Positions 54,399 through 62,801 are shown, counted from the stretch's first letter. The stretch: DNA of 64,000 bases from Polyangiaceae bacterium (GCA_016712345.1 JADJRH010000011.1:1550001-1614000); one strand, 5' to 3'. The notes: generated by a model from the letters alone, not told the origin. Numbers and translations: made by a program.

Positions 54399-54601
54399 GG
54401 AGATGTTTTGGAGTTTTGCGAGAAACCGCAGAAAAAAGCGGGGTTTTACTTCTGGATGGTCAAGGTCGATAAGGAGGTAAGGGTCAAACCTGGAAAAGTA
54501 TTGACTGAAGCCGTAGCGAAGTTGTTTCTCTGTTGTTTTGCCTTCGGCGTCGGTGGCGAATGAGGAAAGGTCATCCCCTTTGAGTTGATTGCGTACACCG
54601 C

Positions 54602-55360
54602 CTAGTTCACCAAAAACGTCCTGCGGTGCAACGCGTTCACCCGATTCACCCCACTTAAAGTCGTCGCTGTTAAATAGCTCTTGCCAGGATGTTTCTGCGA
54701 TGCGCTCAAACCCGCCTTTGAGGTCTGCCGTGGCTTCTGTTTCTTTGGCGCCTTTTTGTTTTGTCCAGTTAACGCCCTTGTCAGAAAACGGGTTGAAGGC
54801 GGTAAGGAGGCTTCCAACTTTGGGTTCTGCCGAGTTGAATACTTTGTCTTTTTTAGAAAAAGAGCGGCGACTACTCCTCCAAGACCTGTTGTGTCAGACG
54901 GGGCTTCGCGCTCGCGTTTGCCGCGAAAAAATTCAAACAAACCGTTTTGAACTTCTTCTACCCGGTAGTGGAGTTGAAGGGAGTTGTAAGGGTACACATC
55001 TATCAAGTCACCGTGGTCGAGTGTCCACGTGGGCGCCTGGCCGGCGCCCGCCGCGAGGGTCATCAGCCCGTCGGACCCAACGGTTGCATTGTCAGGTGTG
55101 GCTAGAAAAACGGCTTTTTGCGCGATCTGAAGAAGGTCTGTGGTTTGGAGATTATACCCACCGCGCGCTTGGATATACGTCGTCTTCAACACGTCGACGA
55201 AGAGCTGGCTGTCGGTTTGAATGGAGACGCCGGCATACCCAAACTTGGGGCTTTGACTTGTCCCTTCGCGCTTTTGCCAGTCCCCCAAGTTGATTCGCGC
55301 CAGAGGCTTGGGAACATAGATGCTGTAGCGCGTTTTCAGATCGCTAATCACATCACCCAT
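54602..55360 (-). CDS. N-terminal part of the large spike-like protein, ending at a slippery site
   Basis: ATG 55360 opens MGDVISDLKTRYSIYVPK. The first 165 residues are beta-rich (FGYAGVSIQTDSQLFVDVL, ARGGYNLQTTDLLQIAQKA, SLQLHYRVEEVQNGLFEF). After residue 166 the zero frame crosses A AAA AAG at 54848-54854, and the next 80 residues are low-quality basic sequence before a stop at 54602. The -1 frame continues a well-ordered protein into the large gene. So this entry is either a short form made without frameshift, or a broken gene. It lies 66 bp after the methyltransferase gene. Confidence 0.6.
   Translation of the reverse strand: MGDVISDLKTRYSIYVPKPLARINLGDWQKREGTSQSPKFGYAGVSIQTDSQLFVDVLKTTYIQARGGYNLQTTDLLQIAQKAVFLATPDNATVGSDGLMTLAAGAGQAPTWTLDHGDLIDVYPYNSLQLHYRVEEVQNGLFEFFRGKREREAPSDTTGLGGVVAALFLKKTKYSTRQNPKLEASLPPSTRFLTRALTGQNKKAPKKQKPRQTSKAGLSASQKHPGKSYLTATTLSGVNRVNALHRRTFLVN
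54848..54854 (-). other. Candidate -1 programmed frameshift site (A AAA AAG)
   Basis: On the minus strand the heptamer AAAAAAG is read as A AAA AAG in the zero frame, the sequence used by E. coli dnaX and several IS elements for -1 slippage. A purine-rich GGAGGAG, a possible internal Shine-Dalgarno, lies about 19 bases upstream on the coding strand. The -1 frame after it encodes the rest of a large protein. A missing A in a seven-A run would look the same. Confidence 0.45.
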
Positions 55361-55426
55361 CGCTGACTCCTCCGCGCGGACCACGCCGCGTTGCGGCGTC
55401 TATGGACGCAAAGATGAGCGCGTATG

Positions 55427-57067
55427 TCAACCCTCGCGAGCGGGTGTACCCATTGCCGGCGGAGACTCCAAGAGGCCCCACTGCGCGAGTTTGCCGACCG
55501 CCCGCGCGAGCAGGCCGCGAACCATGGGCTCCACGATCAATGGATCTGTGATGCGTTCGCCCCCCAACGACAGCGGCGGATCACCCGCGGCGACGCGAAG
55601 CATGAGCGGCAAAACCAAATCTTGAAGAGGCCGCGTACCATCCATTCCCGATATCAGGGCCCGTTCAAATCGGTCGATGGTGACATGGTGGTGGAGGGGT
55701 GACGTGAGCGCCAAAATGCCTTCTTCAACCTGATGACGTGCGAGTGCGTGGGCCGTTGGATTGGGCCCCGGATCGATGTGCAAACGCGGCTCAATGATTC
55801 TCAAGCTGCCTTGACCGGTGCGGTGGATGAGCAGCAAATCGCGCTGTAGCCGCGCTATTTCCCCGTCATCCGGTGCGGGAACACCGTGGCCTCGAAGCAT
55901 GTCAGCCGACATCGCGAGCAGATCATCAAAGTGTACACTGCCCGGCCACGCGTTGCCGAGCACGCGGAACGCCGCTTTGGTGAGCGACGTTGACACCCTC
56001 ACTTCGGCGTCGTCGCCGCCGCGGAAGGTTTCAGAAACGCCGGGCGTAAAATTGGGCGGCCCCGACGGAGGCGACAGCGAAGATGACGCGCGCAGGCTCG
56101 CGACGATCTCCACGCCGGGCCGGGGTTTTGTAGGCGTTTTCGATCCACACAAAACGGAAGCGCGAAATTGTCGATTGCTCAGAAGGTCGATCGTCTGGAG
56201 CGTTTCAACGTCTGAAAGCTCCTGCGCGTGGAGGCGCTTTTTTAGATCGGGCGAGGGGTCTCTTTCTGTGCCTCTCGAAAGCGCGTCGCCCACGTAGCGG
56301 AGTCCGTGATCATTGGCCAGCGTGATGAAGTCGCGGACGTAGAACGCTTCGTTGTCGGCCGAAAGGTACTCATGCAAAATGTACGAAAGGCTGCATCTGG
56401 CGGCCATTTCAAGCTCAGTCGCGAGCAGCGTTTCGTACGGGTGGCGGTTTTCGGTGATCAGCTCTCGCAAGTTGGTCACCGCCTTCCGGGCTTTCTCCGC
56501 GCGCGCGAGCGGCTCCTCGGTGTCGCGAGCTGCGTTGAGCATGATTTCGCGGACCATACCGCGGAGCTTCCAACCCGGATACGCGTTGTAACTTACGTAA
56601 CCCAAGCCCGACGGCGCGAGCCTGTCGCGGATGGCCTCCAACATTGCAATGCGCGCCTTGTTTGGAATCCACGAGAAAACGCCGTGCGAAACAATGAAAT
56701 CAAACGGAGCACCAACCTCGGGGCCGAGCGCTCGTACGTCACCCACGTGAAGCTGAACGTTGTGTACACCCAATTTTTGAGCGGCGGCGCGCCCTTTTTC
56801 AATGTGTGTACACGATGCATCCACGCCGACAAACGTTGCGTGCGGTCTGTAGAAAGCGAGCGCCAGCAAATTGCTGGCATCACCGCATCCCAACTCCAAA
56901 AACGAAAAACCGTGAAGTGGAGGAGCGGGCCCTCCCTCCAATCGCGACACAAGCGCAATGTTCTCCGGCGAGGTGGCCACAATGGGTGCACTCTCATACG
57001 GAACGCGATCGTAGAGCGTGGGCGCTCTTTCGGGCGCCTCGGTTACGTTGTCCTTCAGACTGTACAC
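55427..57067 (-). CDS. Class I SAM methyltransferase with regulatory domain (paralogue 1)
   Basis: A 546-residue protein starting at GTG 57067. FLELGCGDASNLLALA is the SAM loop, FVGVDAS the acidic strand, FDFIVSHGVFSWIP motif IV. SYNAYPGWKLRGMVREIML, ENRHPYETLLATELE, LHEYLSADNEAFY and ANDHGLRYVGDA give the methyltransferase regulatory domain (PF10119) in full. This is the fold of rickettsial protein-lysine methyltransferases. It lies 16 bp from the VgrG stop and just before the large spike-like gene, so a secreted or spike protein is a likely substrate. Confidence 0.85.
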   Translation of the reverse strand: MYSLKDNVTEAPERAPTLYDRVPYESAPIVATSPENIALVSRLEGGPAPPLHGFSFLELGCGDASNLLALAFYRPHATFVGVDASCTHIEKGRAAAQKLGVHNVQLHVGDVRALGPEVGAPFDFIVSHGVFSWIPNKARIAMLEAIRDRLAPSGLGYVSYNAYPGWKLRGMVREIMLNAARDTEEPLARAEKARKAVTNLRELITENRHPYETLLATELEMAARCSLSYILHEYLSADNEAFYVRDFITLANDHGLRYVGDALSRGTERDPSPDLKKRLHAQELSDVETLQTIDLLSNRQFRASVLCGSKTPTKPRPGVEIVASLRASSSLSPPSGPPNFTPGVSETFRGGDDAEVRVSTSLTKAAFRVLGNAWPGSVHFDDLLAMSADMLRGHGVPAPDDGEIARLQRDLLLIHRTGQGSLRIIEPRLHIDPGPNPTAHALARHQVEEGILALTSPLHHHVTIDRFERALISGMDGTRPLQDLVLPLMLRVAAGDPPLSLGGERITDPLIVEPMVRGLLARAVGKLAQWGLLESPPAMGTPAREG

Positions 57068-57082
57068 AGGCTTTCTACCTGC

Positions 57083-58579
57083 TCACGCCGACTCGTCGTC
57101 GATCTCAACGAGCACGCCTGAGTACGTGCGAATTCGATGCATGGAGCGCTCCGACTCGTTGACCGGCGTGGGTGTGATGGCGTTGGGCACCGAGCCGATA
57201 ATCAGCGGTCGATCGGGATCCCCGTCGATGAATGCAAGCAACACTTCAATCCCCGGGCGCAGCGGGAAGTGAATGCCGTATCCGGGGCCCGAGTGGGCCT
57301 GCGCCATGCGGATGGGAAGGGACGCTTTTCGCTCCCCGGGCTGCGCGGTGTCAAACAAGACGCGCACGAGGTACCTGCCGTGATTGTCGATGTAGGGCAG
57401 ATGCGTTTCAACCCCGGGCGCGGCCTCCACAACACCGCATGTCACGCCGCGAATGGACTGCTTTGGTGTTGTCCGCGCAGGCCGAAACATCATTTGGCCT
57501 TGAATGCATTGGAAGGTGTTTGTGTACCCCGCGGCGGACGCCTTGCCTCCTCCGAGCGCCGCTTGATGAAGTTGGTGATTCACCTCAAACACAAGCAGGT
57601 CAAGGTTGTCACCGCGGGGGTGATCTTCGAGGGTAAACCGACCACCTGCAAAGAGTACACATGCCGACGACTGTCCGCGCGATGAGTACGCAGAGACAAG
57701 CCGCTCTTCGGCGCGAACGCGGGCCAGCGCAGCGCCCTCTTTTGCTTCTTTGAAGTGTGTACCGTATTCAACAACGCCGCCGAATCCGCCTTCAATTTCA
57801 AACGTGGATGCCAAGTCAACGAGCGGCTTTTCGTAGTCGTAATCGCTGACCACGTACGTCGCCGGGATCATGCGTGTTGTGGCGTCGAGGCGGTAAATAC
57901 CCCGATGTTCACCGCGGCTTCGAAATCCAAGTCGCTCGTGACCTTCAATGGGCCGGAAGCCGTTTTTATGGTCGGTGAAAATCAGCCGATCTCTGCCTTC
58001 ATTGTGCTCAAAGAAAAAGCTGATGCCGAGGTGTTCGGCGAGACGGGACACAAACGCCAAATCGGTTTCTTTGTACTGCACAACGAACTCGCGTTTTGCG
58101 TACTCACCCGCGAGACGCATTTCTACGTCGTCGTCTGAAAAGCCCAGCAAACGAAGCGTTTTTGAGATGACCTCGGGCACGCTCATGTCAATAAAGATCT
58201 CTTGCTTTTCGACGAGAGTTGCCCGATGAGCCCGCGGCACCAACACCAGGCGGTAGGTATAAAACTGGGTTTCCGAGTCGAGCATGTCGGTCATTTCGCA
58301 GACCATTCCATGCACCCGGCGCAGTTCAACCTGTTCGTCGACGAAGACAAGCGTGGCGTTTGCGCCTACCACTTGGCGGGGATCGAGCCCGGCCGGGTCG
58401 CGGCATGTGACCGAGATTTCAAACCGGAAAAGGCGTGAAATCGCTTCCACCCCGGTCACTTCAGCGATCTGGAGATCGTCGCAGGAAAAGTCCTTCGATT
58501 CGAGGACAACCTCGATCGGATGTTCACCGCTTTGACCCATGGGGACATGAACGCAAACACCCGGTGGAGTGTCAACCAT
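57083..58579 (-). CDS. Short VgrG-like spike protein (T6SS), head of the minus-strand operon
   Basis: Starting at ATG 58579 (TTG 58582 precedes it) the product has 498 residues. The gp27-like base (FRFEISVTCRDPAG, QYKETDLAFVSRLAEHLGISFFFEHNEG, HFKEAKEGAALARVRAEERLVSAY) is followed by the OB-fold (HLPYIDNHGRYLVRVLFDTAQPG, SLPIRMAQAHSGPGYGIHFPL, GIEVLLAFIDGDPDRPLIIGSVPN). It ends after MHRIRTYSGVLVEIDDESA, so the beta-helix needle and any effector domain are absent. The large spike-like gene two positions on may supply the needle. The 5' end diverges from the RHS gene with about 90 bp between. Confidence 0.85.
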   Translation of the reverse strand: MVDTPPGVCVHVPMGQSGEHPIEVVLESKDFSCDDLQIAEVTGVEAISRLFRFEISVTCRDPAGLDPRQVVGANATLVFVDEQVELRRVHGMVCEMTDMLDSETQFYTYRLVLVPRAHRATLVEKQEIFIDMSVPEVISKTLRLLGFSDDDVEMRLAGEYAKREFVVQYKETDLAFVSRLAEHLGISFFFEHNEGRDRLIFTDHKNGFRPIEGHERLGFRSRGEHRGIYRLDATTRMIPATYVVSDYDYEKPLVDLASTFEIEGGFGGVVEYGTHFKEAKEGAALARVRAEERLVSAYSSRGQSSACVLFAGGRFTLEDHPRGDNLDLLVFEVNHQLHQAALGGGKASAAGYTNTFQCIQGQMMFRPARTTPKQSIRGVTCGVVEAAPGVETHLPYIDNHGRYLVRVLFDTAQPGERKASLPIRMAQAHSGPGYGIHFPLRPGIEVLLAFIDGDPDRPLIIGSVPNAITPTPVNESERSMHRIRTYSGVLVEIDDESA

Positions 58580-58670
58580 CAAAAATGCCCACCTGCGCGA
58601 CGGCAGGATTTCTGTGCCCGGATCCGCATTCTAACCTTGCATGCGGTTTGAGAACGGCGACAATGAGCGC

Positions 58671-60023
58671 ATGGGCAGCGTCACCGCGTTGATGATGGAC
58701 GTGATCACTGAGAAAAGCGGCCATCAAATGGTCGGCATGGCCGTGAGCGTCTGTTTGACGCCCGCCGCTCCAAGCCCTCTGCCAATTCCTTACCCCACGT
58801 TTGCCAGCGTCGGTGAAGGGGTGATCGACGAGTGCCTGCGCACCAAAATCGACGGGGCCAAGGTGCTCACCGTGGGAAGCTGCACCAAAAATTGCCACGG
58901 AAATGAGCCTGGAACGCTCAAAGAAGTGGTCAGCCTCAACACCACCGGTCCGTCGTTTCCCATTCTCGGCGCGCCGATCGTTTTTATTGAGTTGGGTATG
59001 GCCGGGATCACTCTTTCTCCCGGCTTCATGAACAAAAATCCCATCCCGGGAATCGGCGGATCGGCGAGTGGAGCCGGCGGCGGGGGCGGGGGCGGCGGTG
59101 GTGCCGGCGGGGGCGGCGGTGGGCCGGGCGGAAGCAACACCAAAGGCCCCAACAACGGGAGCGGCGGGGGCGGCGGTAACAATTCAGGTGCGGCCCCTCC
59201 CAATGCACCGGCCGCGCCGGGAGCGGATGGTCAGGCGAGTGGAGGTCACCCTGTCGACGTGGTGACGGGTACCATGTTTACCATTCCCACCGTTGACTTT
59301 GAAACGCGCGGCCCCCTACCCATGTTTTGGGTTCGAAGTTACAGAACCAGCGCCGTGCTTCAAAACATCGGCCTCGGACATGGCTGGTCCCATTCGTTCG
59401 CGTGGCGTGCCGAGGTATCCCAGGGTCAAATCACCATTACAGACTCGGAGGGTAGTCCATTCACCGTGCCGATCATGGCCGACGGTGAAACGGCTATCGG
59501 TACGTTTGGTCGAACGGTTCGATTGGAAGGTGATTTGCTCGTGATCGCAACGCGCGACGGTGCCGAGCGCGTTCTTCGCCGGCACGATGACAAAATCTAC
59601 CGTATGGTAGAAATGCGCGACGGCAATGGAAACATCACCGAGGTGGTGTGGGAAGACGGTGAAGTCACCCAACTGACCGATTGCGTGGGTCGGCGTGCCG
59701 AGTGTCAGAGGTCGGTAAATCGACGGGTATGGCAGGTTGTTTATACAGATGAAAGTGGCAAAGAACACCGCACATTTGCGGTTTCGTACGAGTTTGACGA
59801 GCGGGGAGATCTGGTTCGGGTGATCGACGCGGGTGGAGCGGCAACCGAGTTTGCGTACGACGATGCGACGGAAAACGCCGCTGCGTTGAAACATGGGGTG
59901 AGCTGCCGGGTCGTGATATTCTCGCCGAGCTTTCGGGCGGAATTTCTTACCATTCCGCTGGCACAAAAGGCATTTATCATACCCAGTTTTCTTACATTCC
60001 CGATCAGCTCGAAACCCTTGTAA
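58671..60023 (+). CDS. PAAR-like (DUF4150) plus RHS polymorphic toxin, N-terminal part
   Basis: ATG 58671 (an in-frame ATG at 58641 is possible). Residues 1-125 are DUF4150 (LMMDVITEKSGHQ, VSVCLTPAAPSPLPIPYPT, VGSCTKNCHGNEPGT). A Gly/Ala/Asn-rich hinge of about 65 residues follows, then the RHS entry (GHPVDVVTGTM, DFETRGPLPMFWVRSYRTS, GLGHGWSHSF). The frame drifts after EFAYDDATENAAAL near 59870, where the -1 frame resumes with RRCVETWGELPG, and stops at 60023. The PAAR-like head would attach the RHS cage to VgrG. The net gene length 58671-62801 stays in frame after both shifts (about 1,376 residues). Confidence 0.75.
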   Translation: MGSVTALMMDVITEKSGHQMVGMAVSVCLTPAAPSPLPIPYPTFASVGEGVIDECLRTKIDGAKVLTVGSCTKNCHGNEPGTLKEVVSLNTTGPSFPILGAPIVFIELGMAGITLSPGFMNKNPIPGIGGSASGAGGGGGGGGGAGGGGGGPGGSNTKGPNNGSGGGGGNNSGAAPPNAPAAPGADGQASGGHPVDVVTGTMFTIPTVDFETRGPLPMFWVRSYRTSAVLQNIGLGHGWSHSFAWRAEVSQGQITITDSEGSPFTVPIMADGETAIGTFGRTVRLEGDLLVIATRDGAERVLRRHDDKIYRMVEMRDGNGNITEVVWEDGEVTQLTDCVGRRAECQRSVNRRVWQVVYTDESGKEHRTFAVSYEFDERGDLVRVIDAGGAATEFAYDDATENAAALKHGVSCRVVIFSPSFRAEFLTIPLAQKAFIIPSFLTFPISSKPL

Positions 60024-60070
60024 AAGACGGTATCGGCGGCTCACACCATTACCTCGGAAATGAGCTTGGA

Positions 60071-60559
60071 TTGGTGGTGAAGTACACCGATCCCAAAGGG
60101 CATGTAACGCGCTTCCAGTATAACGACAAGGGCGATTTGCTCTCGTCTGAAAGCCCGCTTCACAACTCGTACAGTCGCATTGTAGACCCACTTGGGCGAG
60201 TTGTGGCGGTAACCGATCCGCTCGGCCGGCGCACCGAGCTGAAGCGTGACGCCGCGGGCAACGTTATTCAACTCGTCGATCCGGCCGGCGCCAAGTGGAC
60301 AATGACCTATAACAAAGCCGGCACGCTGCTAACGCGCACAGACCCAACGGGTAGAACCACTGAAAGCACCTACGATGATAGGGGAATGGCGCTTTCTACC
60401 CAAGGCCCGTGTGGTACTGAACACTACGAGCGCGACGCCCACGGCAACCCTATCGCCGTTACCAACGTTGAAGGTGCCGTGTGGAAGTACGTGGGACTTA
60501 AAGGGGTTTGTTACAAAGATCACCACGCCTGTGGGCGGCGAATACGACATCGACTATGA
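60071..60559 (+). CDS. RHS toxin, middle part (frame 2)
   Basis: Classical YD repeats: DPKGHVTRFQYNDKGDLL, DPLGRVVAVTDPLGRRTELKRD, DPAGAKWTMTYNKAG, DPTGRTTESTYDDRG. The frame is in fact open from about 59870 (CVETWGELPG, SAGTKGIYHTQFSY, GGSHHYLGNELG), so this is the body of one RHS gene, not a separate gene. After KYVGLKG near 60503 the frame is lost at AAAGGGGTTT (60500-60509), and GFVTKITTPVGGEYD continues in frame 3. Confidence 0.6.
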   Translation: MVVKYTDPKGHVTRFQYNDKGDLLSSESPLHNSYSRIVDPLGRVVAVTDPLGRRTELKRDAAGNVIQLVDPAGAKWTMTYNKAGTLLTRTDPTGRTTESTYDDRGMALSTQGPCGTEHYERDAHGNPIAVTNVEGAVWKYVGLKGVCYKDHHACGRRIRHRL

Positions 60560-62801
60560 CTCTTACGGCAACATTGTAAAGGTTGCTGGGCCGCTTGAAC
60601 AAAACGTTCTTCGACACTACGACCCGCTTGGCGGAACGCTGATTGAGCAACATCCAAGCGGCGCATCCACCCGATACAAATACGTTGCGGGCCGCGAGGT
60701 AGAGTGGGTAGATCCCACGGGTGAACGTTTTCGATACGGGTATGACCCGGTGCTCCGCCTGCGATGGATTGAAAACCCGGCGGGAGAGCGGCACCTCTTT
60801 GACTATGACGAAACGCATTGCCTCGTTCGAGAAGTGTCGTTTGCCGGCGTGGAAACGAGATATGAATACGACGGTGAAGGCCGCCGAGTTCGCGAAATTC
60901 GGCCCAACGGAGCCGTTGTAGAATATCGACGCGACGGCACCGGCAAGGTGGTCGCGCGCGAGGTGAACGGGAGGGTTGTTGAACAATATGACCGAGACAT
61001 GCGCGGCAACGTTGTTCGAGCTTCGAGTTCGTTTGCTTCTGTCTCCATTCAGCGCGATCTTTCAGGCGCCGTTCAACGTGAAGTGCAAAGCACGCAGGGC
61101 TGGGAGTTTGCCATTGACTACGAAAAAGACTCTTGGGGGTCTATTGTCAAACGCCGCTATTCCACCGGCTGGGGTACACGTGTTCGCCGCGGTGCCGGGG
61201 GGGTTGTGTTTGGTGTCGCGGTAGAACGCGCCAAAAACGACTTTGAAGAGCTTGTAGAATTTGAGTATAAAGACGGGTCTGAAACGGTGCGGCGTCCGAA
61301 CGCGGGCGATGCTGTCATCTCCGAACGCAATGTTCTCGGCCGCAAAACCAAAGTTTCCCTGTCTGACAGCACGGGTAAGGTATTTCGTGAGCGCGCGTAC
61401 GAGTGGTCCGTTATGCCCGCTGTTGCCCGGGTAGAAGACAGCCGTCGAGGCACGCGCCGCTACGAGGTCGATCCTATTGCACGCATCACCCGGGCGCAGG
61501 GGCTTGGTGCGGAAGAACACGTTTCATACTCGCCGCAGGGTACACCCCTCACACCTGACAGTGCCCCTGTGGGCCGGGGCGGTCGTGTTCTTCGCAACGG
61601 GCGCGCTCAGTACCAATGGGACGGCGCGGGTAGATTGTCGGCTCGTATTGGGAATTCACCTCAAACAACGTGGAAGTATACCTACGATCACGACGATCGT
61701 TTGGTGGAAGCCACCCGCGCCGACGGTTTTGCCGTTCGGTATTATTACGATCCGTTTGGTAGGCGTCTCGCCGCGTCGGGCAATGACGGGGTGAGCACCT
61801 ATTACGGGTGGGATGCCCAGTCGGTGGTAGAATCGCTCGAGAGCACCGGGCACCGTCAACGCAGGGTGTTTCGCGACGACGGGGTTACCCCGCTTCTCGA
61901 CTCACAGTCAGATCGGGGCTTTCGCCTCGTAGCGACCGATACGGCGGGCACTCCGTGGTTTTACCTGGGGGATGAAAAAAACGCCGCCGAGTTGGATTTG
62001 GGCGCGCTCGGTTCGGTAGTTCACGAGCAGGGACCGGTGGGAACTAGGCGTTTTGCCGGCCAAGATCAAGATCGCGCAACCGGACTCTACTACAACGTCA
62101 ATCGATATTATAGTCCCGAGCTTGGGCTTTATACTACCCCCGATCCCCTCGGCCTTACCGGGGTGATGCATGACCTCGCATTTGTACCCAACCCCACGGC
62201 ATTCGCAGATCCGCTTGGTCTCATTATTATCAATGCCGCGCCAACCGATGCTGAATGTACGAATGGTGCTACTCAGCGAAGCAATGCCACCGGCGGTCAA
62301 CGCGTGGTAACCGCCGCCGAGGTGCGCGCAGGGGTTGATCGCAACGGTGTACCCATTGATCTTGGAAATCTACCCCCCGGTGAAGGGGTTGAAGTGGTTA
62401 CCCACGGTACTCGTGCGGGAGGTCAGGTGGTATGGGATGACGGGACACCGCTCCGAAAAAACAGCCGTCACAATGTCGTTAGCGGAACCAGACTCGGAGA
62501 GGCGCTCAGAGCCAGGGGTTTGCAGCCTGGTACACCCGTGACGGTGGTCGCCTGTAATGCTTCCCTAAGACCCAACGGTACCGGTCAAAGCACCATTGAA
62601 CAGGTGAATGCCGCAACCGGAGCGCCCACCACCGGACCGTCAAGTTTGGCATTTATTCGACCCGATCCCAACGCTTCACCCGGACCTGCCGGGTCGGTTG
62701 ACACCACCAACGGTCAATGGGACACGGCCACGGGACCGCAGGGTGGCACGCCAACTGTCACCCCCAATTCACCGCCCACAACGCATCCAGGGAGTTGGTA
62801 G
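60375..62801 (+). CDS. RHS toxin, C-terminal part with variable toxin tip
   Basis: Homology starts near 60503. YD repeats run to the core end (RFAGQDQDRATGLYYNVNRYYSPELGLY, TPDPLGLTG), then NPTAFADPLGL near 62195-62225, the usual autoproteolytic boundary. The variable tip of about 190 residues contains VEVVTHGT and, 50 residues on, PVTVVACNAS. A hydrophobic strand ending in HG and a second ending in AC are the pattern of clan CD (caspase/C80-like) cysteine peptidases, so a protease toxin is possible but unproven. The end is Pro/Thr/Gly-rich. No small plus-strand immunity gene follows. Confidence 0.7.
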   Translation: MIGEWRFLPKARVVLNTTSATPTATLSPLPTLKVPCGSTWDLKGFVTKITTPVGGEYDIDYDSYGNIVKVAGPLEQNVLRHYDPLGGTLIEQHPSGASTRYKYVAGREVEWVDPTGERFRYGYDPVLRLRWIENPAGERHLFDYDETHCLVREVSFAGVETRYEYDGEGRRVREIRPNGAVVEYRRDGTGKVVAREVNGRVVEQYDRDMRGNVVRASSSFASVSIQRDLSGAVQREVQSTQGWEFAIDYEKDSWGSIVKRRYSTGWGTRVRRGAGGVVFGVAVERAKNDFEELVEFEYKDGSETVRRPNAGDAVISERNVLGRKTKVSLSDSTGKVFRERAYEWSVMPAVARVEDSRRGTRRYEVDPIARITRAQGLGAEEHVSYSPQGTPLTPDSAPVGRGGRVLRNGRAQYQWDGAGRLSARIGNSPQTTWKYTYDHDDRLVEATRADGFAVRYYYDPFGRRLAASGNDGVSTYYGWDAQSVVESLESTGHRQRRVFRDDGVTPLLDSQSDRGFRLVATDTAGTPWFYLGDEKNAAELDLGALGSVVHEQGPVGTRRFAGQDQDRATGLYYNVNRYYSPELGLYTTPDPLGLTGVMHDLAFVPNPTAFADPLGLIIINAAPTDAECTNGATQRSNATGGQRVVTAAEVRAGVDRNGVPIDLGNLPPGEGVEVVTHGTRAGGQVVWDDGTPLRKNSRHNVVSGTRLGEALRARGLQPGTPVTVVACNASLRPNGTGQSTIEQVNAATGAPTTGPSSLAFIRPDPNASPGPAGSVDTTNGQWDTATGPQGGTPTVTPNSPPTTHPGSW

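Noticed and set aside
59070..59200. GGC-rich simple sequence
   Set aside because: It encodes the Gly-rich hinge between the PAAR-like and RHS parts and keeps the frame.
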